Shown here: positions 55,548 to 63,986 of the stretch, piece after piece
Numbering within the stretch: the stretch's first letter is position 1
How the letters are laid out: each line of letters starts with the position of its first letter
Origin: an uncultured Aquimarina sp.
GTDB lineage: Bacteria > Bacteroidota > Bacteroidia > Flavobacteriales > Flavobacteriaceae
Direction of reading: 5' to 3'
DNA length: 64,000 bases
Assembly: GCA_947493035.1 (NCBI GenBank)
Contig: CANLOW010000007.1
Location: 81,115 to 145,114, forward strand
Made by a program: the position numbers and the translations under genes
Notes under the pieces: generated by a model
What the model was told of the DNA's origin: nothing
Databases searched by the model: none
Seen by the model: only the letters and a program-made list of their open reading frames with translations

Positions 55548-56624
55548 CTATAACAAATCGTCTGATTCTTTCATTTTTTCTGTATTCTCTACTAGCTGTA
55601 ACTCATCTAATATTTTTTGAATGTCACCATTAACAATATTCTGTAAATCATAAAGTGTTAGGTTAATTCGGTGATCTGTTACTCTTCCTTGTGGGTAGTT
55701 GTATGTTCTAATCTTAGCAGAGCGATCTCCACTAGATACCATACTTTTACGTTTTGCAGAATCAGCCTCCATTTTCTTAGCCAATTCTAGTTCATACAAA
55801 CGAGAACGTAATACTTTCAAGGCTTTTTCTAAGTTTTTATGTGAAGACTTTTGATCTTGACAACTTACAATCATCCCTGTAGGTTCGTGATGTAGTTTAA
55901 TTGCAGAATAAGTGGTATTTACTGATTGTCCTCCAGGTCCTGTTGAAGTAGTTCTTTCAATACGAACTTCTGTCATATCTAACTCTACGTCAAACTCTTC
56001 AGCCTCGGGTAATACCATTACAGTTGCTGCACTGGTATGTACACGACCTTGGGTTTCCGTTTGAGGAACTCTTTGCACTCGATGTACACCTGCCTCAAAT
56101 TTCATGGTTCCGTAAACATCTTCTCCATTTACCTCGAAGATTACTTCTTTAAAACCTCCACTTGTACCCTCACTGGCACTTACTAAGCTAGTAGACCAAC
56201 CTTTAGTAGCACAATATTTAGAATACATACGATATAAGTCACCCGCAAAAATACTTGCCTCATCACCACCTGTTCCAGCACGTACTTCAACAACACAGTT
56301 TTTAGCATCTTCAGGGTCTTTAGGCACTAACATAAAACGGATTTTCTCCTCTAAAGCAGGCAAAGCCTCTTTAGCCTCATCCAATTCCATCTTAGCCATT
56401 TCAACCATCTCGGCATCACTACCATCAGCAATGATTTCGTTAGCTTCGTCTATATTATTTGTAAGACTAACATAGATCTCTCGCTGATCCATGATCGCTT
56501 TTAAATCCTTATATTCTTTATTTATCTTTATATAACGCTTTTGGTCAGCAATGATATCTGGTTGGATAATCAAATCACTAATCTCATCAAAACGCTGTTT
56601 TACTATATTTAGTTTATCAAGCAT
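55548..56624 (-). CDS. prfA: Peptide chain release factor 1
   Basis: RF1 ends translation at UAA and UAG codons. The 358-residue protein shows the GGQ motif in [15 protein letters not shown], the region [22 protein letters not shown] typical of RF1, and an N-terminal helical domain. I set the start at [15 protein letters not shown] (56624). The upstream ATG at 56645 is rejected because a -7 box TAAATTTG (minus strand, 56650-56643) would place the transcript start after it. The sirtuin gene lies just upstream. Confidence 0.95.
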   Translation of the reverse strand: MLDKLNIVKQRFDEISDLIIQPDIIADQKRYIKINKEYKDLKAIMDQREIYVSLTNNIDEANEIIADGSDAEMVEMAKMELDEAKEALPALEEKIRFMLVPKDPEDAKNCVVEVRAGTGGDEASIFAGDLYRMYSKYCATKGWSTSLVSASEGTSGGFKEVIFEVNGEDVYGTMKFEAGVHRVQRVPQTETQGRVHTSAATVMVLPEAEEFDVELDMTEVRIERTTSTGPGGQSVNTTYSAIKLHHEPTGMIVSCQDQKSSHKNLEKALKVLRSRLYELELAKKMEADSAKRKSMVSSGDRSAKIRTYNYPQGRVTDHRINLTLYDLQNIVNGDIQKILDELQLVENTEKMKESDDLL

Positions 56625-56651
56625 ATTCGCAAAAATTGTGGGCAAATTTAA

Positions 56652-57338
56652 TTAAAATTCAAGACTTTTTAGCTGTTCTTTAAACTCCTTTAATCCATCA
56701 CTAGCTCCTTTTGTAATTAAATGAATATTTGAAGGAATTCCAGCTGCAGGTTTAGGGTCTATATAAAATACAGGAATATTGTTGGGTGCAAATTGATATA
56801 AACTTGCTGCTGGATAAACTTGTAATGAAGTACCTATAATTAACACCAAATCTGCTTTAGTTACAATATTAACGGCTTCATCTAACATAGGCACTGCTTC
56901 TCCAAACCATACGATATGTGGTCTCAAAGGATGACCATTAGGGTCAAGATTCACTTGGGTTAAATCTTCATCCCAACCAATCACATAATTTTCATTTTTA
57001 GTACTTCTAGCTTTTCTGAGTTCTCCGTGAAGATGTAATACATTCGTACTACCTGCTCTTTCATGGAGGTCATCTACATTTTGAGTGATAATCGAAATTT
57101 GATATTCTTGCTCTAAGGCTGCTAATAAAAGATGGCCTTCATTGGGATGAACTTCTAATAATTGTTTACGTCTCTGATTGTAAAAATCATATACTAAATC
57201 TGGGTTTTTTAAAAACCCTTCAGGGCTTGCTACTTCCATAACATCATGACCTTCCCACAATCCGTCAGCATCTCTAAAAGTATTAATCCCACTTTCGGCA
57301 CTCATACCAGCTCCTGATAATATTACTATATGCTTCAT
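56652..57338 (-). CDS. cobB: Sir2-family NAD-dependent deacylase without zinc cysteines
   Basis: A 228-residue class III-like sirtuin that removes acyl groups from lysine using NAD. NAD-binding segments are SGAGMSAESGINTFRDADGLW and ITQNVDDLHERAG. The catalytic His is in LHLHGEL, and RPHIVWFGEAVP follows. The DFYNQRRKQL segment supplies the Tyr-x-x-Arg pair that defines desuccinylase/demalonylase-type sirtuins. The region that normally holds four zinc-binding Cys (RKARSTKNENYVIGWDED) contains none. It lies upstream of prfA, seven bases from the prfA -7 box. Confidence 0.9.
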   Translation of the reverse strand: MKHIVILSGAGMSAESGINTFRDADGLWEGHDVMEVASPEGFLKNPDLVYDFYNQRRKQLLEVHPNEGHLLLAALEQEYQISIITQNVDDLHERAGSTNVLHLHGELRKARSTKNENYVIGWDEDLTQVNLDPNGHPLRPHIVWFGEAVPMLDEAVNIVTKADLVLIIGTSLQVYPAASLYQFAPNNIPVFYIDPKPAAGIPSNIHLITKGASDGLKEFKEQLKSLEF

Positions 57339-57403
57339 TGTTATTTATGAACTATATTATGTCTTCAATGTAACACCTTTATCTAGTCAGCACAAGCTTA
57401 TAA

Positions 57404-57643
57404 TTAATTTTTACTTTTTAACCAATCTACATCTGTACTAATTAATTCCATGATAGATTTAGGATCTTGTGGATCGCAAGATTTATTCATCACTTTTGCA
57501 AATAACACAAGGTATTTAGATATATAAGCTTGGCGCTGTTCATTATTTTCTATGCAGTCCTTACCTTCCGTTACTATAAAACTCATCAAATTCCGCACTA
57601 TTTTAGTGAGCTCTGTGATACGTTCGCGTTCAGCTGTTTCCAT
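57404..57643 (-). CDS. Small helical protein of unknown function
   Basis: A 79-residue soluble protein predicted to be mostly helical (ERITELTKIVRNLMSFIV, QAYISKYLVLFAKVMN). It has no signal peptide and no recognised family. It begins with a clear ATG and lies between the lipoprotein gene and the sirtuin gene on the same strand, 65 bases before the latter. Length and sequence pattern look genuine rather than random, but the function is open. Confidence 0.6.
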   Translation of the reverse strand: METAERERITELTKIVRNLMSFIVTEGKDCIENNEQRQAYISKYLVLFAKVMNKSCDPQDPKSIMELISTDVDWLKSKN

Positions 57644-57774
57644 TTTGATCCTAGTTAGTCATTACAAATTAGAAACACTGTGTTTAATTGTTTATTTCGA
57701 TTACTTAAAACACACCTACAAAAACGATAAAAGGCAAATATTTTCGATATAAATAAAAATACCGCTAATTAAAA

Positions 57775-58317
57775 TTATCTCTTAAAAATTTCTTGAGAAT
57801 TCATTTTACTTAATATTAATTCACTCTTAGTGATACTTTCAATAATAAATACTTCTGGTTTAAATTCTTTTGAAAATTCATTTATTTCTAAAATCTCATC
57901 TCCATTAGTTCCTACAAATATTCCCAATGGAAGTCCTTCTTCAACTTCTAGATTTGACAATGAACTTTCATCAATAGAAGGAAGTGTTTCTTTATCATTT
58001 CCTAATGAAATAATTTTAGCTGTATCAAATGAAATCTCATTATCGCTAATAGACCATTTGCCTTCAATAATAGCTTTTGGTTCGGAAATAGAAATTAAAA
58101 CAGATGGCAATGAGTTTTCAACTTTTATTATTTGCCTATAAGTCATATCAGCTTTAAATGAAATTTCTTCTAAACTTGATGATTCCGAAACATTTGACCA
58201 AGTATCTCCGTATAACAGTAGCTCATATTTATTATTTGTATCATCGGTAGTATCATCATCGCTACAGGATAATGACATAAGTAAAACCAAAAGAAATGGA
58301 AGGAATTTAATTCTCAT
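57775..58317 (-). CDS. Lipocalin-like lipoprotein
   Basis: A 180-residue lipoprotein (Cys18 in SLSCSDDD, followed by an Asp/Thr-rich spacer that could act as a surface export signal). The mature part has the layout of small Bacteroidota lipocalin-like proteins: LLLYGDTWSNVSESSS, EISFKADMTYRQI, EGKWSISDNEISFD and a final strand SELILSKM. The ligand is unknown. Transcribed leftward from the region that also contains the GSII promoter. Confidence 0.65.
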   Translation of the reverse strand: MRIKFLPFLLVLLMSLSCSDDDTTDDTNNKYELLLYGDTWSNVSESSSLEEISFKADMTYRQIIKVENSLPSVLISISEPKAIIEGKWSISDNEISFDTAKIISLGNDKETLPSIDESSLSNLEVEEGLPLGIFVGTNGDEILEINEFSKEFKPEVFIIESITKSELILSKMNSQEIFKR

Positions 58318-58350
58318 ATAATAATATTTTTTTTGAAACTGCCAAAAGGT

Positions 58351-58426
58351 GTTATTCTCTGAGGCTTGCCTCGAAATAGACCGTTTATTTCTATAGAATG
58401 CTTCATGGACTTACCTCGCAGTTATT
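58351..58426 (+). repeat. Dispersed intergenic repeat, copy B
   Basis: Aligns with the reverse complement of copy A (42716-42792), with a two-base gap. It contains GAGGCTTGCCTC, a 12-base perfect palindrome, and a distal GGACTTACCTCG block. Confidence 0.6.
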
Positions 58427-58707
58427 AACTTCAAATAACAAAACCCTAATTACACAAAATTAGCAGCCAATATATTAGAATAATTAAAGAATTGAAAGCA
58501 AACCCTCTCTTACTACATTATTGCATATCAAACTCAACTCGTTGTCACAGATTTAAACTTTTCTTTTAAATGATTTCTCATAAAATTTTGCCACACTTAT
58601 ATTCAAAATCATTTTTTTTACTTTTTTCTTTAATAAAAAACCAATACAAGACTAAAAATTAATTAATACGTAAAAATGAATTAACATCTAGTTTGAAAAC
58701 TTAAAAA

Positions 58708-58740
58708 TTAAGTATTAATACTTAAATCTTATTATATTTG
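58708..58740 (+). promoter_or_regulatory. Glutamine synthetase promoter with 18-base palindrome
   Basis: TTAAGTATTAATACTTAA (58708-58725) is a perfect palindrome. It is followed after seven bases by TATATTTG (58733-58740), a TAnnTTTG box. The palindrome takes the place of the -33 element, which points to a regulator site. The start codon is 39 bases after the box. Confidence 0.6.
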
Positions 58741-58779
58741 CTGACTAGAAATTAAAGTTTAACTGTTTTATATACCATT

Positions 58780-59787
58780 ATGAGTAAAGCTAAATTAGAA
58801 TACATCTGGTTAGATGGTACTAAGCCAACTGCTAGTATGAGAAGTAAAACTAAGATCGTAGAAGATTTTAGTGGAAAAATCGAAGACTGTCCAATGTGGT
58901 CTTTTGATGGAAGTTCTACAAATCAAGCAGAAGGTGGTTCTTCTGACTGTTTATTAAAGCCAGTTGCTGTTTATCCTGATCCTCAACGTAAAGATGGATA
59001 CTTAGTAATGACTGAGGTTTTAAATGCAGATGGTACTCCACATGCTGATAATGCGCGTGCGACTATCGAAGATGATGATAATGATTTCTGGTTCGGATTC
59101 GAACAAGAGTACTTCTTATATGATGTTGAAACTAATTTACCTATTGGTTTCCCAAGAGATCAAACTCCTCAAGGTCAATTCTACTGTTCAGTTGGTGCTA
59201 AAAATGCATTCGCACGTGATATGGTAGAAGAGCATTTAGATGTTTGTTTAGAAGCTGGTCTTAACGTAGAAGGTATCAACGCTGAAGTTGCTGCTGGACA
59301 ATGGGAATTCCAATGTTTCGCACAAGGAGCTAAATTAGCTGGTGATGAGATTTGGGTATGTCGTTACTTATTAGAGCGTATCGGTGAATCTTACGGATTA
59401 CAAGTAGTATGGCACCCAAAACCATTAGGTGATACTGACTGGAATGGTTCAGGAATGCACGCTAACTTCTCTAACACAACTTTAAGAACTTGTGGATCTA
59501 AAGAGACTTACGAAACTATTTGTGAAGCTTTCCGTCCATTCGTTAAAGAACATATCGAAGTTTATGGAGCTTACAATGACCAACGTTTAACTGGTAAGCA
59601 CGAAACTGCTGCAATTACTGATTTCAGTTATGGAGTTTCTGACCGTGGAGCTTCTATCCGTATTCCAATTATTACTGTGGAAAAAGGATGGAAAGGATGG
59701 TTAGAAGATCGTCGTCCATCTTCTAATGGTGACCCATATAAGATTGCTGCACGTATCATCAAAACTGTTAAGACTGCTAAAGTATAA
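58780..59787 (+). CDS. Glutamine synthetase, type II (GSII, eukaryotic-like)
   Basis: A 335-residue enzyme that makes glutamine from glutamate, ammonia and ATP. The short length and the start KLEYIWLDGTKPTASMRSKTKI, with the PMWSFDGSSTNQAEGG segment, are typical of GSII rather than the longer GSI or GSIII. Active-site Glu residues are in FGFEQEYFLYD, and NAEVAAGQWEFQ and GVSDRGASIRIP are also diagnostic. GSII lacks the adenylylation site of GSI, so control is more likely transcriptional, in line with the palindrome at its promoter. Confidence 0.95.
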   Translation: MSKAKLEYIWLDGTKPTASMRSKTKIVEDFSGKIEDCPMWSFDGSSTNQAEGGSSDCLLKPVAVYPDPQRKDGYLVMTEVLNADGTPHADNARATIEDDDNDFWFGFEQEYFLYDVETNLPIGFPRDQTPQGQFYCSVGAKNAFARDMVEEHLDVCLEAGLNVEGINAEVAAGQWEFQCFAQGAKLAGDEIWVCRYLLERIGESYGLQVVWHPKPLGDTDWNGSGMHANFSNTTLRTCGSKETYETICEAFRPFVKEHIEVYGAYNDQRLTGKHETAAITDFSYGVSDRGASIRIPIITVEKGWKGWLEDRRPSSNGDPYKIAARIIKTVKTAKV

Positions 59788-59809
59788 TTTAGCATCAAAC
59801 ATATTTTAT

Positions 59810-59842
59810 AAAAAGCCTTCCAAAATTCGGAAGGCTTTTTTT
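59810..59842. terminator. Bidirectional terminator after glutamine synthetase
   Basis: Arms AAAAAGCCTTCC (59810-59821) and GGAAGGCTTTTT (59829-59840) with a seven-base loop, flanked by A and T runs between convergent genes. Confidence 0.9.
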
Positions 59843-59847
59843 GTAAC

Positions 59848-60462
59848 CTAATTATTCTTTCTGCTTAGTAAGTTTTCTAAAGATTTTTGTGGACCTTTTA
59901 ATATTAATTTATAAGTAAAAGATCTAGGTAAAGGAGACTCTAATTTCATATTCATTTCATGAATAACTATTGTTTCATTTTCAGAATTTGCCTTTAATTT
60001 CCATACGCCACTCATATCTTCTACCTCAATACATTTGGAACAATACGAAGAACTTATTGGGAATTTTAATCGCTTTAATTTGAAAATTGAAAAGCCATTA
60101 GAATCTTTATTTTCGGACACTAAAACCTTTAGCTTTCTATCCTTTAATGGAGTTGGTGCATTTATAATTGCTCTAAAAACAAACTGTCCTTCTCGACTCT
60201 CTAATAATTCTGCACTATCATAACGATATAACCAATTTGAATAACCTTCAGGGGTAGTAATTAAGCTTTCTAACGTTGATATAGGAAGTCTAACAGTAGT
60301 TAAAGCTTTAATATGGTATACATCTTTAGAACACCACGACGAATCTATAAATAATTGTATTTCTTTATTACTAGACTTTACTTGTTTCCAATCTTGTGAC
60401 AATACACATATACTATTAAACATCAATAAAAGCAATAGTAGTATATGCTGAAATAATTTCAT
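59848..60462 (-). CDS. Exported START/SRPBCC-like protein
   Basis: A 204-residue protein with a signal peptide (to about residue 23, ICVLSQ). The mature part resembles START-domain lipid-binding proteins of Bacteroidota: STLESLITTPEGYSNWLYRYDSAELL, FVFRAIINAPTPLKDRKLKVLVS, then EVEDMSGVWKLKA and a C-terminal helix. The ligand is unknown. Its ATG lies one base upstream-adjacent to the end of nothing on that strand; the Ca/Na antiporter gene precedes it directly, with only one base between the two frames, so they are cotranscribed. Confidence 0.75.
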   Translation of the reverse strand: MKLFQHILLLLLLMFNSICVLSQDWKQVKSSNKEIQLFIDSSWCSKDVYHIKALTTVRLPISTLESLITTPEGYSNWLYRYDSAELLESREGQFVFRAIINAPTPLKDRKLKVLVSENKDSNGFSIFKLKRLKFPISSSYCSKCIEVEDMSGVWKLKANSENETIVIHEMNMKLESPLPRSFTYKLILKGPQKSLENLLSRKNN

Positions 60463-60463
60463 T

Positions 60464-61420
60464 TTAAATAAATGTGGTAACTATGAATACTATGTAAGTC
60501 GAAAAAATCAAAAAACCTTTAAATCGATTAATCACATTTTTTTTAGGTAGAATTGATGCCAAAATCAATAATACTGCGAAACCAAGCATCCAAAAAATAT
60601 CGCTAGTTAAAATCTCAGGACTGGTAACTGCAATAGGTTGTATTAGTGATGTAATCCCAAGTACTGAGCCTATATTAAAAATATTAGAGCCTATAAGATT
60701 TCCTATAGAAATAGACTCTTCTTGTTTCAATGCTGCTATTACGGAAGCCGCTAATTCAGGAACCGATGTACCTACCGCAATCATAGTTACAGCAATTATT
60801 CGTTCACTAATTCCTAAATTTGTAGCAAGATCTACAGCTCCTTTAACTAATAATTCTGAACCAAAATACAATGCTAAACCACCTATTAATAACCAAACAA
60901 AAATCTTAACATAATTTGCTGTCGCCAGTTTGTCATCAACATCTTCAACATCTAATTCTTCTCCAGACGATGCTTTTCTTTTTGCATTAAAAATTAGCAT
61001 GAGTATAAAAATGATAATACCCGCAAATAATAGTAAGCCTTCTACCATAGAAAGCTGTTTATCATTCCATAAAAAATAATATAACATGGCTGAAAAGCAA
61101 GCCATAAAAGGCCAGTGAATTTTATAAAAATCTCTTGATATATATAATGGAGCTATCATTGCAGTAATACCTAACACTAAACCAATATTAGCAATATTAG
61201 ACCCTATAACATTACCCAATGAGATCGATGAAAAACCATCCATCGCAGCTTGAAGACTAACTAATAACTCAGGCGCTGATGTAGCAAATGAGACAACGGT
61301 TAGGCCGATTACCATTTTAGAAATATTCAACTTAAAAGAAAGAGCCACAGAAGACCTAACTAAAAACTCACCACCTAAAACCAATAAACCTAACCCTAAA
61401 ACAATGTAAAGTACACTCAT
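60464..61420 (-). CDS. Calcium/sodium antiporter (YrbG/CaCA family)
   Basis: A 318-residue inner-membrane exchanger of the CaCA family. The two internal alpha repeats are visible as SFATSAPELLVSLQAA with SLGNVIGSNIANIGLVLG, and VGTSVPELAASVIAAL with SIGNLIGSNIFNIGSVLG. They give the cation site with two Glu in S-x-PEL motifs and two Asn in GSN motifs. About ten membrane segments are present. An acidic loop (GEELDVEDVDDK) separates the halves. It is first in a two-gene unit with the START-like protein. Confidence 0.92.
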   Translation of the reverse strand: MSVLYIVLGLGLLVLGGEFLVRSSVALSFKLNISKMVIGLTVVSFATSAPELLVSLQAAMDGFSSISLGNVIGSNIANIGLVLGITAMIAPLYISRDFYKIHWPFMACFSAMLYYFLWNDKQLSMVEGLLLFAGIIIFILMLIFNAKRKASSGEELDVEDVDDKLATANYVKIFVWLLIGGLALYFGSELLVKGAVDLATNLGISERIIAVTMIAVGTSVPELAASVIAALKQEESISIGNLIGSNIFNIGSVLGITSLIQPIAVTSPEILTSDIFWMLGFAVLLILASILPKKNVINRFKGFLIFSTYIVFIVTTFI

Positions 61421-61553
61421 AAACTAATTCCTAATATAAATTCTCTCAAAACCTTGAGATATTCAACTTTCAAATATAGGGCATTCAGTATTCATTGAAG
61501 TGCAACACCTTTAATTGATATACGTTTTTTAGTTAAAATAAAGCGAAGAAAAG

Positions 61554-62366
61554 ATGAAACGTATTTTTTTATTATTTCCCTTAAGCATGTTATTATCAAC
61601 ATCAACTTTTGCGAATCCTAATAACTATGATACCAATCCCTTTAGTGTACAAACTTCAGATAATATAACAGCTACCATAAATAAGGATACCACAGAAGAA
61701 CAAATTGAACAATTGATTTCATATTTTAAAGAAAATAATATTACTGCAGACATCAATAAGATCAATTATAATGATAAAAACGAAATTGTAGGCTTGAAGA
61801 TTTTATTGAAAAAAGATGGTCAACAAAGCAGTTATTCCATCAATACGAATATACCTATACAAGAAGTAGAACTTGGTTATAAAGACGGACAGTTATTTGT
61901 TACTCCTAAAGGGAATCAATTTAATTTCAACCATGATGATTTAAGTAGTCTTATGCAGCAATTTGACCAAGGAATGGCTCGTAATTTTGATTTTAGCAGC
62001 TTTTTTAATGATGAAAATTTCACGAATCAATTTGAAAATCTAAGCCAACTCTTTCAAAATTCATCTGGCAGCCTTGATGAGCTAATGGAACAAATGAAAA
62101 GTCAACTAGGCTCTTCAAAGTATCCTTCTACTAAGCAACTACCTAATTCTCAAAAAGGACTTCCAAAATATAGTTTTATAAACGTTCCTGACCTTAAAAA
62201 ACTCATTATTATTGATGGTAAAGAGTCTAATTTCGAAACTTTGAATACTTTAGCTGAAAATAATCTATTAGACACTGTTGACAGCTTAAAACCTTCTACT
62301 GCTAAGAGTTTGTATGGAAAAAAAGCTAAAGATGGTGCTATTATTGCTACAACCATTCAAAAATGA
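61554..62366 (+). CDS. Exported protein with a TonB-plug-like C-terminal motif
   Basis: A 270-residue protein with a signal peptide (to about residue 20). Residues about 36-105 (ATINKDTTEEQIEQLISYFKENNITADI, GLKILLKKDGQQSSYSI) resemble a domain found in Bacteroidota envelope proteins and at the end of some M56-peptidase proteins. A Gln/Asn/Phe-rich spacer follows (DFSSFFNDENFTNQFENL). The C-terminus (about 215-270) reads LIIIDGKESNFETLN and ends STAKSLYGKKAKDGAIIATT, resembling the plug motif of TonB-dependent receptors without the barrel. The function is unknown. Its stop overlaps the start of a 48-residue gene. Confidence 0.65.
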   Translation: MKRIFLLFPLSMLLSTSTFANPNNYDTNPFSVQTSDNITATINKDTTEEQIEQLISYFKENNITADINKINYNDKNEIVGLKILLKKDGQQSSYSINTNIPIQEVELGYKDGQLFVTPKGNQFNFNHDDLSSLMQQFDQGMARNFDFSSFFNDENFTNQFENLSQLFQNSSGSLDELMEQMKSQLGSSKYPSTKQLPNSQKGLPKYSFINVPDLKKLIIIDGKESNFETLNTLAENNLLDTVDSLKPSTAKSLYGKKAKDGAIIATTIQK

Positions 62367-62509
62367 TATTTAAAGTACTAGCCAAAATTAACAAAGCTAT
62401 TTTACCAAGTTATAGTAAAAAACGTCTTTCTATCAGTGAGGCTAATAAACTTCAATTGGCTATTATTGGGTGGAGGTATTATGTTACTAAACGTGCTATT
62501 AGACAATAA
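62363..62509 (+). CDS. 48-residue conserved-looking small protein
   Basis: An ATG that overlaps the stop of the preceding gene (ATGA) opens a 48-codon frame: MIFKVLAKINKAILPSYSKK, then RLSISEANKLQLAIIGWRYY and a basic end. The pattern of a basic amphipathic N-terminus and a hydrophobic WRYYVT segment resembles a small protein I have seen repeatedly in flavobacterial genomes. It has no reliable functional name. The overlap suggests translational coupling. The frame ends three bases before the left end of the insertion sequence, so its natural 3' region has been replaced. Confidence 0.6.
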   Translation: MIFKVLAKINKAILPSYSKKRLSISEANKLQLAIIGWRYYVTKRAIRQ

Positions 62510-62566
62510 ACAGGCTCAAGATAAAACTTGGGGATTAATTTATCTTTGGGGTTAAAATTTTAGTTT

Positions 62567-62907
62567 TTGGATATAGAATTAGCTCGTTACTTTCTACCAG
62601 AAGGTATCTTAGAATACTTTGATATAGTAAATCATAAATCAGCGTTAGATAAGATTCATTTCTATTTAGAAGAAAAGAATATACTCCCTAAAGAGTACCA
62701 AACAGAGATAGCTAAATCAAAAGGCTTCTCCCCTGAAATCACAGTTGAAGATTTCCCTTTGAGAGGAAAAACAGTATTGCTTCAATAAAACGAAGGCGCT
62801 GGACACTTATAAACACAGGTCAGATTGTAAAAAGAGATTGGAATGTAATAGCAAAAGGCACTCGTATTACAAATGAGTTTGCCTCTTTTTTAAAAGATAT
62901 CTCTTGA
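62567..62907 (+). pseudogene. IS first ORF (transposase N-terminal region), frameshifted
   Basis: From TTG 62567 the frame reads DIELARYFLPEGILEYFDIV and continues to LRGKTVLLQ, then stops at 62788. A second frame continues the family sequence directly (KRRRWTLINTGQIVKRDWNV and onward to TNEFASFLKDIS, stop at 62907). Loss of a single base near 62784 explains this. The first ORF is therefore a pseudogene unless the shift is programmed, which is unlikely because there is no slippery run. Confidence 0.8.
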
Positions 62908-63855
62908 TACCAATGCAGTCAGCGATAAACGATTTGGAGATTACTATAAAACTAATGGGAAGCGTTTACAAACGTATTACAAGAATAAGTTAAGTGATTA
63001 TAACACTTGGACTCAAAAAGAACATGCTGAAGATTGGTTACTCTATGGAAAAAACTTAGGTAAGCGACTTAGTCTTGATGAAACATCGCTCTCTAATGGA
63101 GAACTATATACCATACTTACTAATAAAGATGCTAAAGGATTAAAGGGAAGTATTGTAGCTATGATCAAAGGAACTAAAGCTTCCGATATTATAGAAGTAA
63201 TCAATAAGATCAGTCCAAATCGAAGGAAAATGGTTAAAGAGGTTACTGTAGACATGGCTCCTAACATGAATCTGGTAATTAAAAAATGCTTCCCTAAAGC
63301 ACAAAGTGTTACTGATAGATTCCATGTACAGAAATTAGCTTTAGAAGCAGTACAAGAACAGCGTATCAAATATCGATGGGAAGCTATAGAGGAAAAAAAC
63401 CAAGCAATAGCTCTAGCTAAAAAACAACAAACAAACTATAAAGAATCAGTTCTTGAAAATGGAGATACCTATTATTTAAAACCAATAATAAATGGACAAA
63501 CTCTCAAAAACTAAGAGCTAGTATATTATTCAAGCTATATCCAAATATCAAAAAAGCATATGATCTAGCACAAAAACTAAGATATATCTACGAGAATAAT
63601 AATGATAAAAATATAGCTAGATTAAAGTTAGCACATTGGTACAATGAAGTAGAAAAAGAAGGGTTCAAATCATTTAACACCATTGCTAGAACCATACAAA
63701 ACCACTATGAAAACATCTTGAATTACTTTAACAATAGAAGCACCAATGCATCGGCCGAATCCTTCAATGCCAAAATTAAAGAATTTAGAAACCAATTTAG
63801 AGGCGTAAGGGATGTAAAATTCTTCCTATATAGACTAACTAAATTATATGCATAA
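62906..63855 (+). pseudogene. IS second ORF (DDE transposase) with internal deletion
   Basis: The frame runs from about 62906 (DTNAVSDKRFGDYYKTNGKR) through GKRLSLDETSLSNGELYTIL (first Asp), VKEVTVDMAPNMNLVIKKCF (second Asp) and DRFHVQKLALEAVQE to ENGDT near 63467. The next residues then shift frame: the family sequence resumes in another frame as LLFKTNNKWTNSQKLRA. It continues to NRSTNASAESFNAKIKEF (catalytic Glu) and ends at 63855. Comparison with the usual family sequence (KQLLARSRYLLFK) suggests a deletion of roughly 25-35 bases between GDT and LLFK. The transposase is inactive. Confidence 0.82.
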
Positions 63856-63955
63856 TTTTTATCAGTCCCCAAGAATAATACTTGATCCGTGTTGATTCCA
63901 TAAATAACATTTGACTGTAACGCTATTTTAGTTCGGGGCAGTATTAAAAACGAAA

Positions 63956-63986
63956 AAACCCTTCACTATAGTATAGTGAAGGGTTT
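63956..63986 (-). terminator. Terminator near the right edge
   Basis: Arms AAACCCTTCACTATA (63956-63970) and TATAGTGAAGGGTTT (63972-63986). On the minus strand the hairpin is followed by a T run (rc of 63952-63958), so it probably ends a transcript coming from beyond the window. Confidence 0.7.

Larger units (their letters stand above)
58318..58779. other. Intergenic region upstream of glutamine synthetase
   Basis: 462 bases without a gene. It contains dispersed repeat copy B (58351-58426), an AT-rich stretch, an 18-base perfect palindrome (58708-58725) and the -7 box of the glutamine synthetase gene (58733-58740). Confidence 0.7.
62513..63888 (+). mobile_element. Decayed two-ORF insertion sequence of the ISAon1 type (ISL3-like DDE)
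   Basis: An element of about 1.38 kb. The left end (GGCTCAAGATAAAACTTGGGG, from 62513) and the reverse complement of the right end (GGATCAAGTATTATTCTTGGGG, to 63888) form imperfect terminal inverted repeats of about 27 bases. It encodes a short first ORF and a DDE transposase in a second ORF, the layout of ISAon1-type elements. Both ORFs are broken (see their entries). No target-site duplication is obvious. Exact end positions are approximate to a few bases. Confidence 0.8.
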
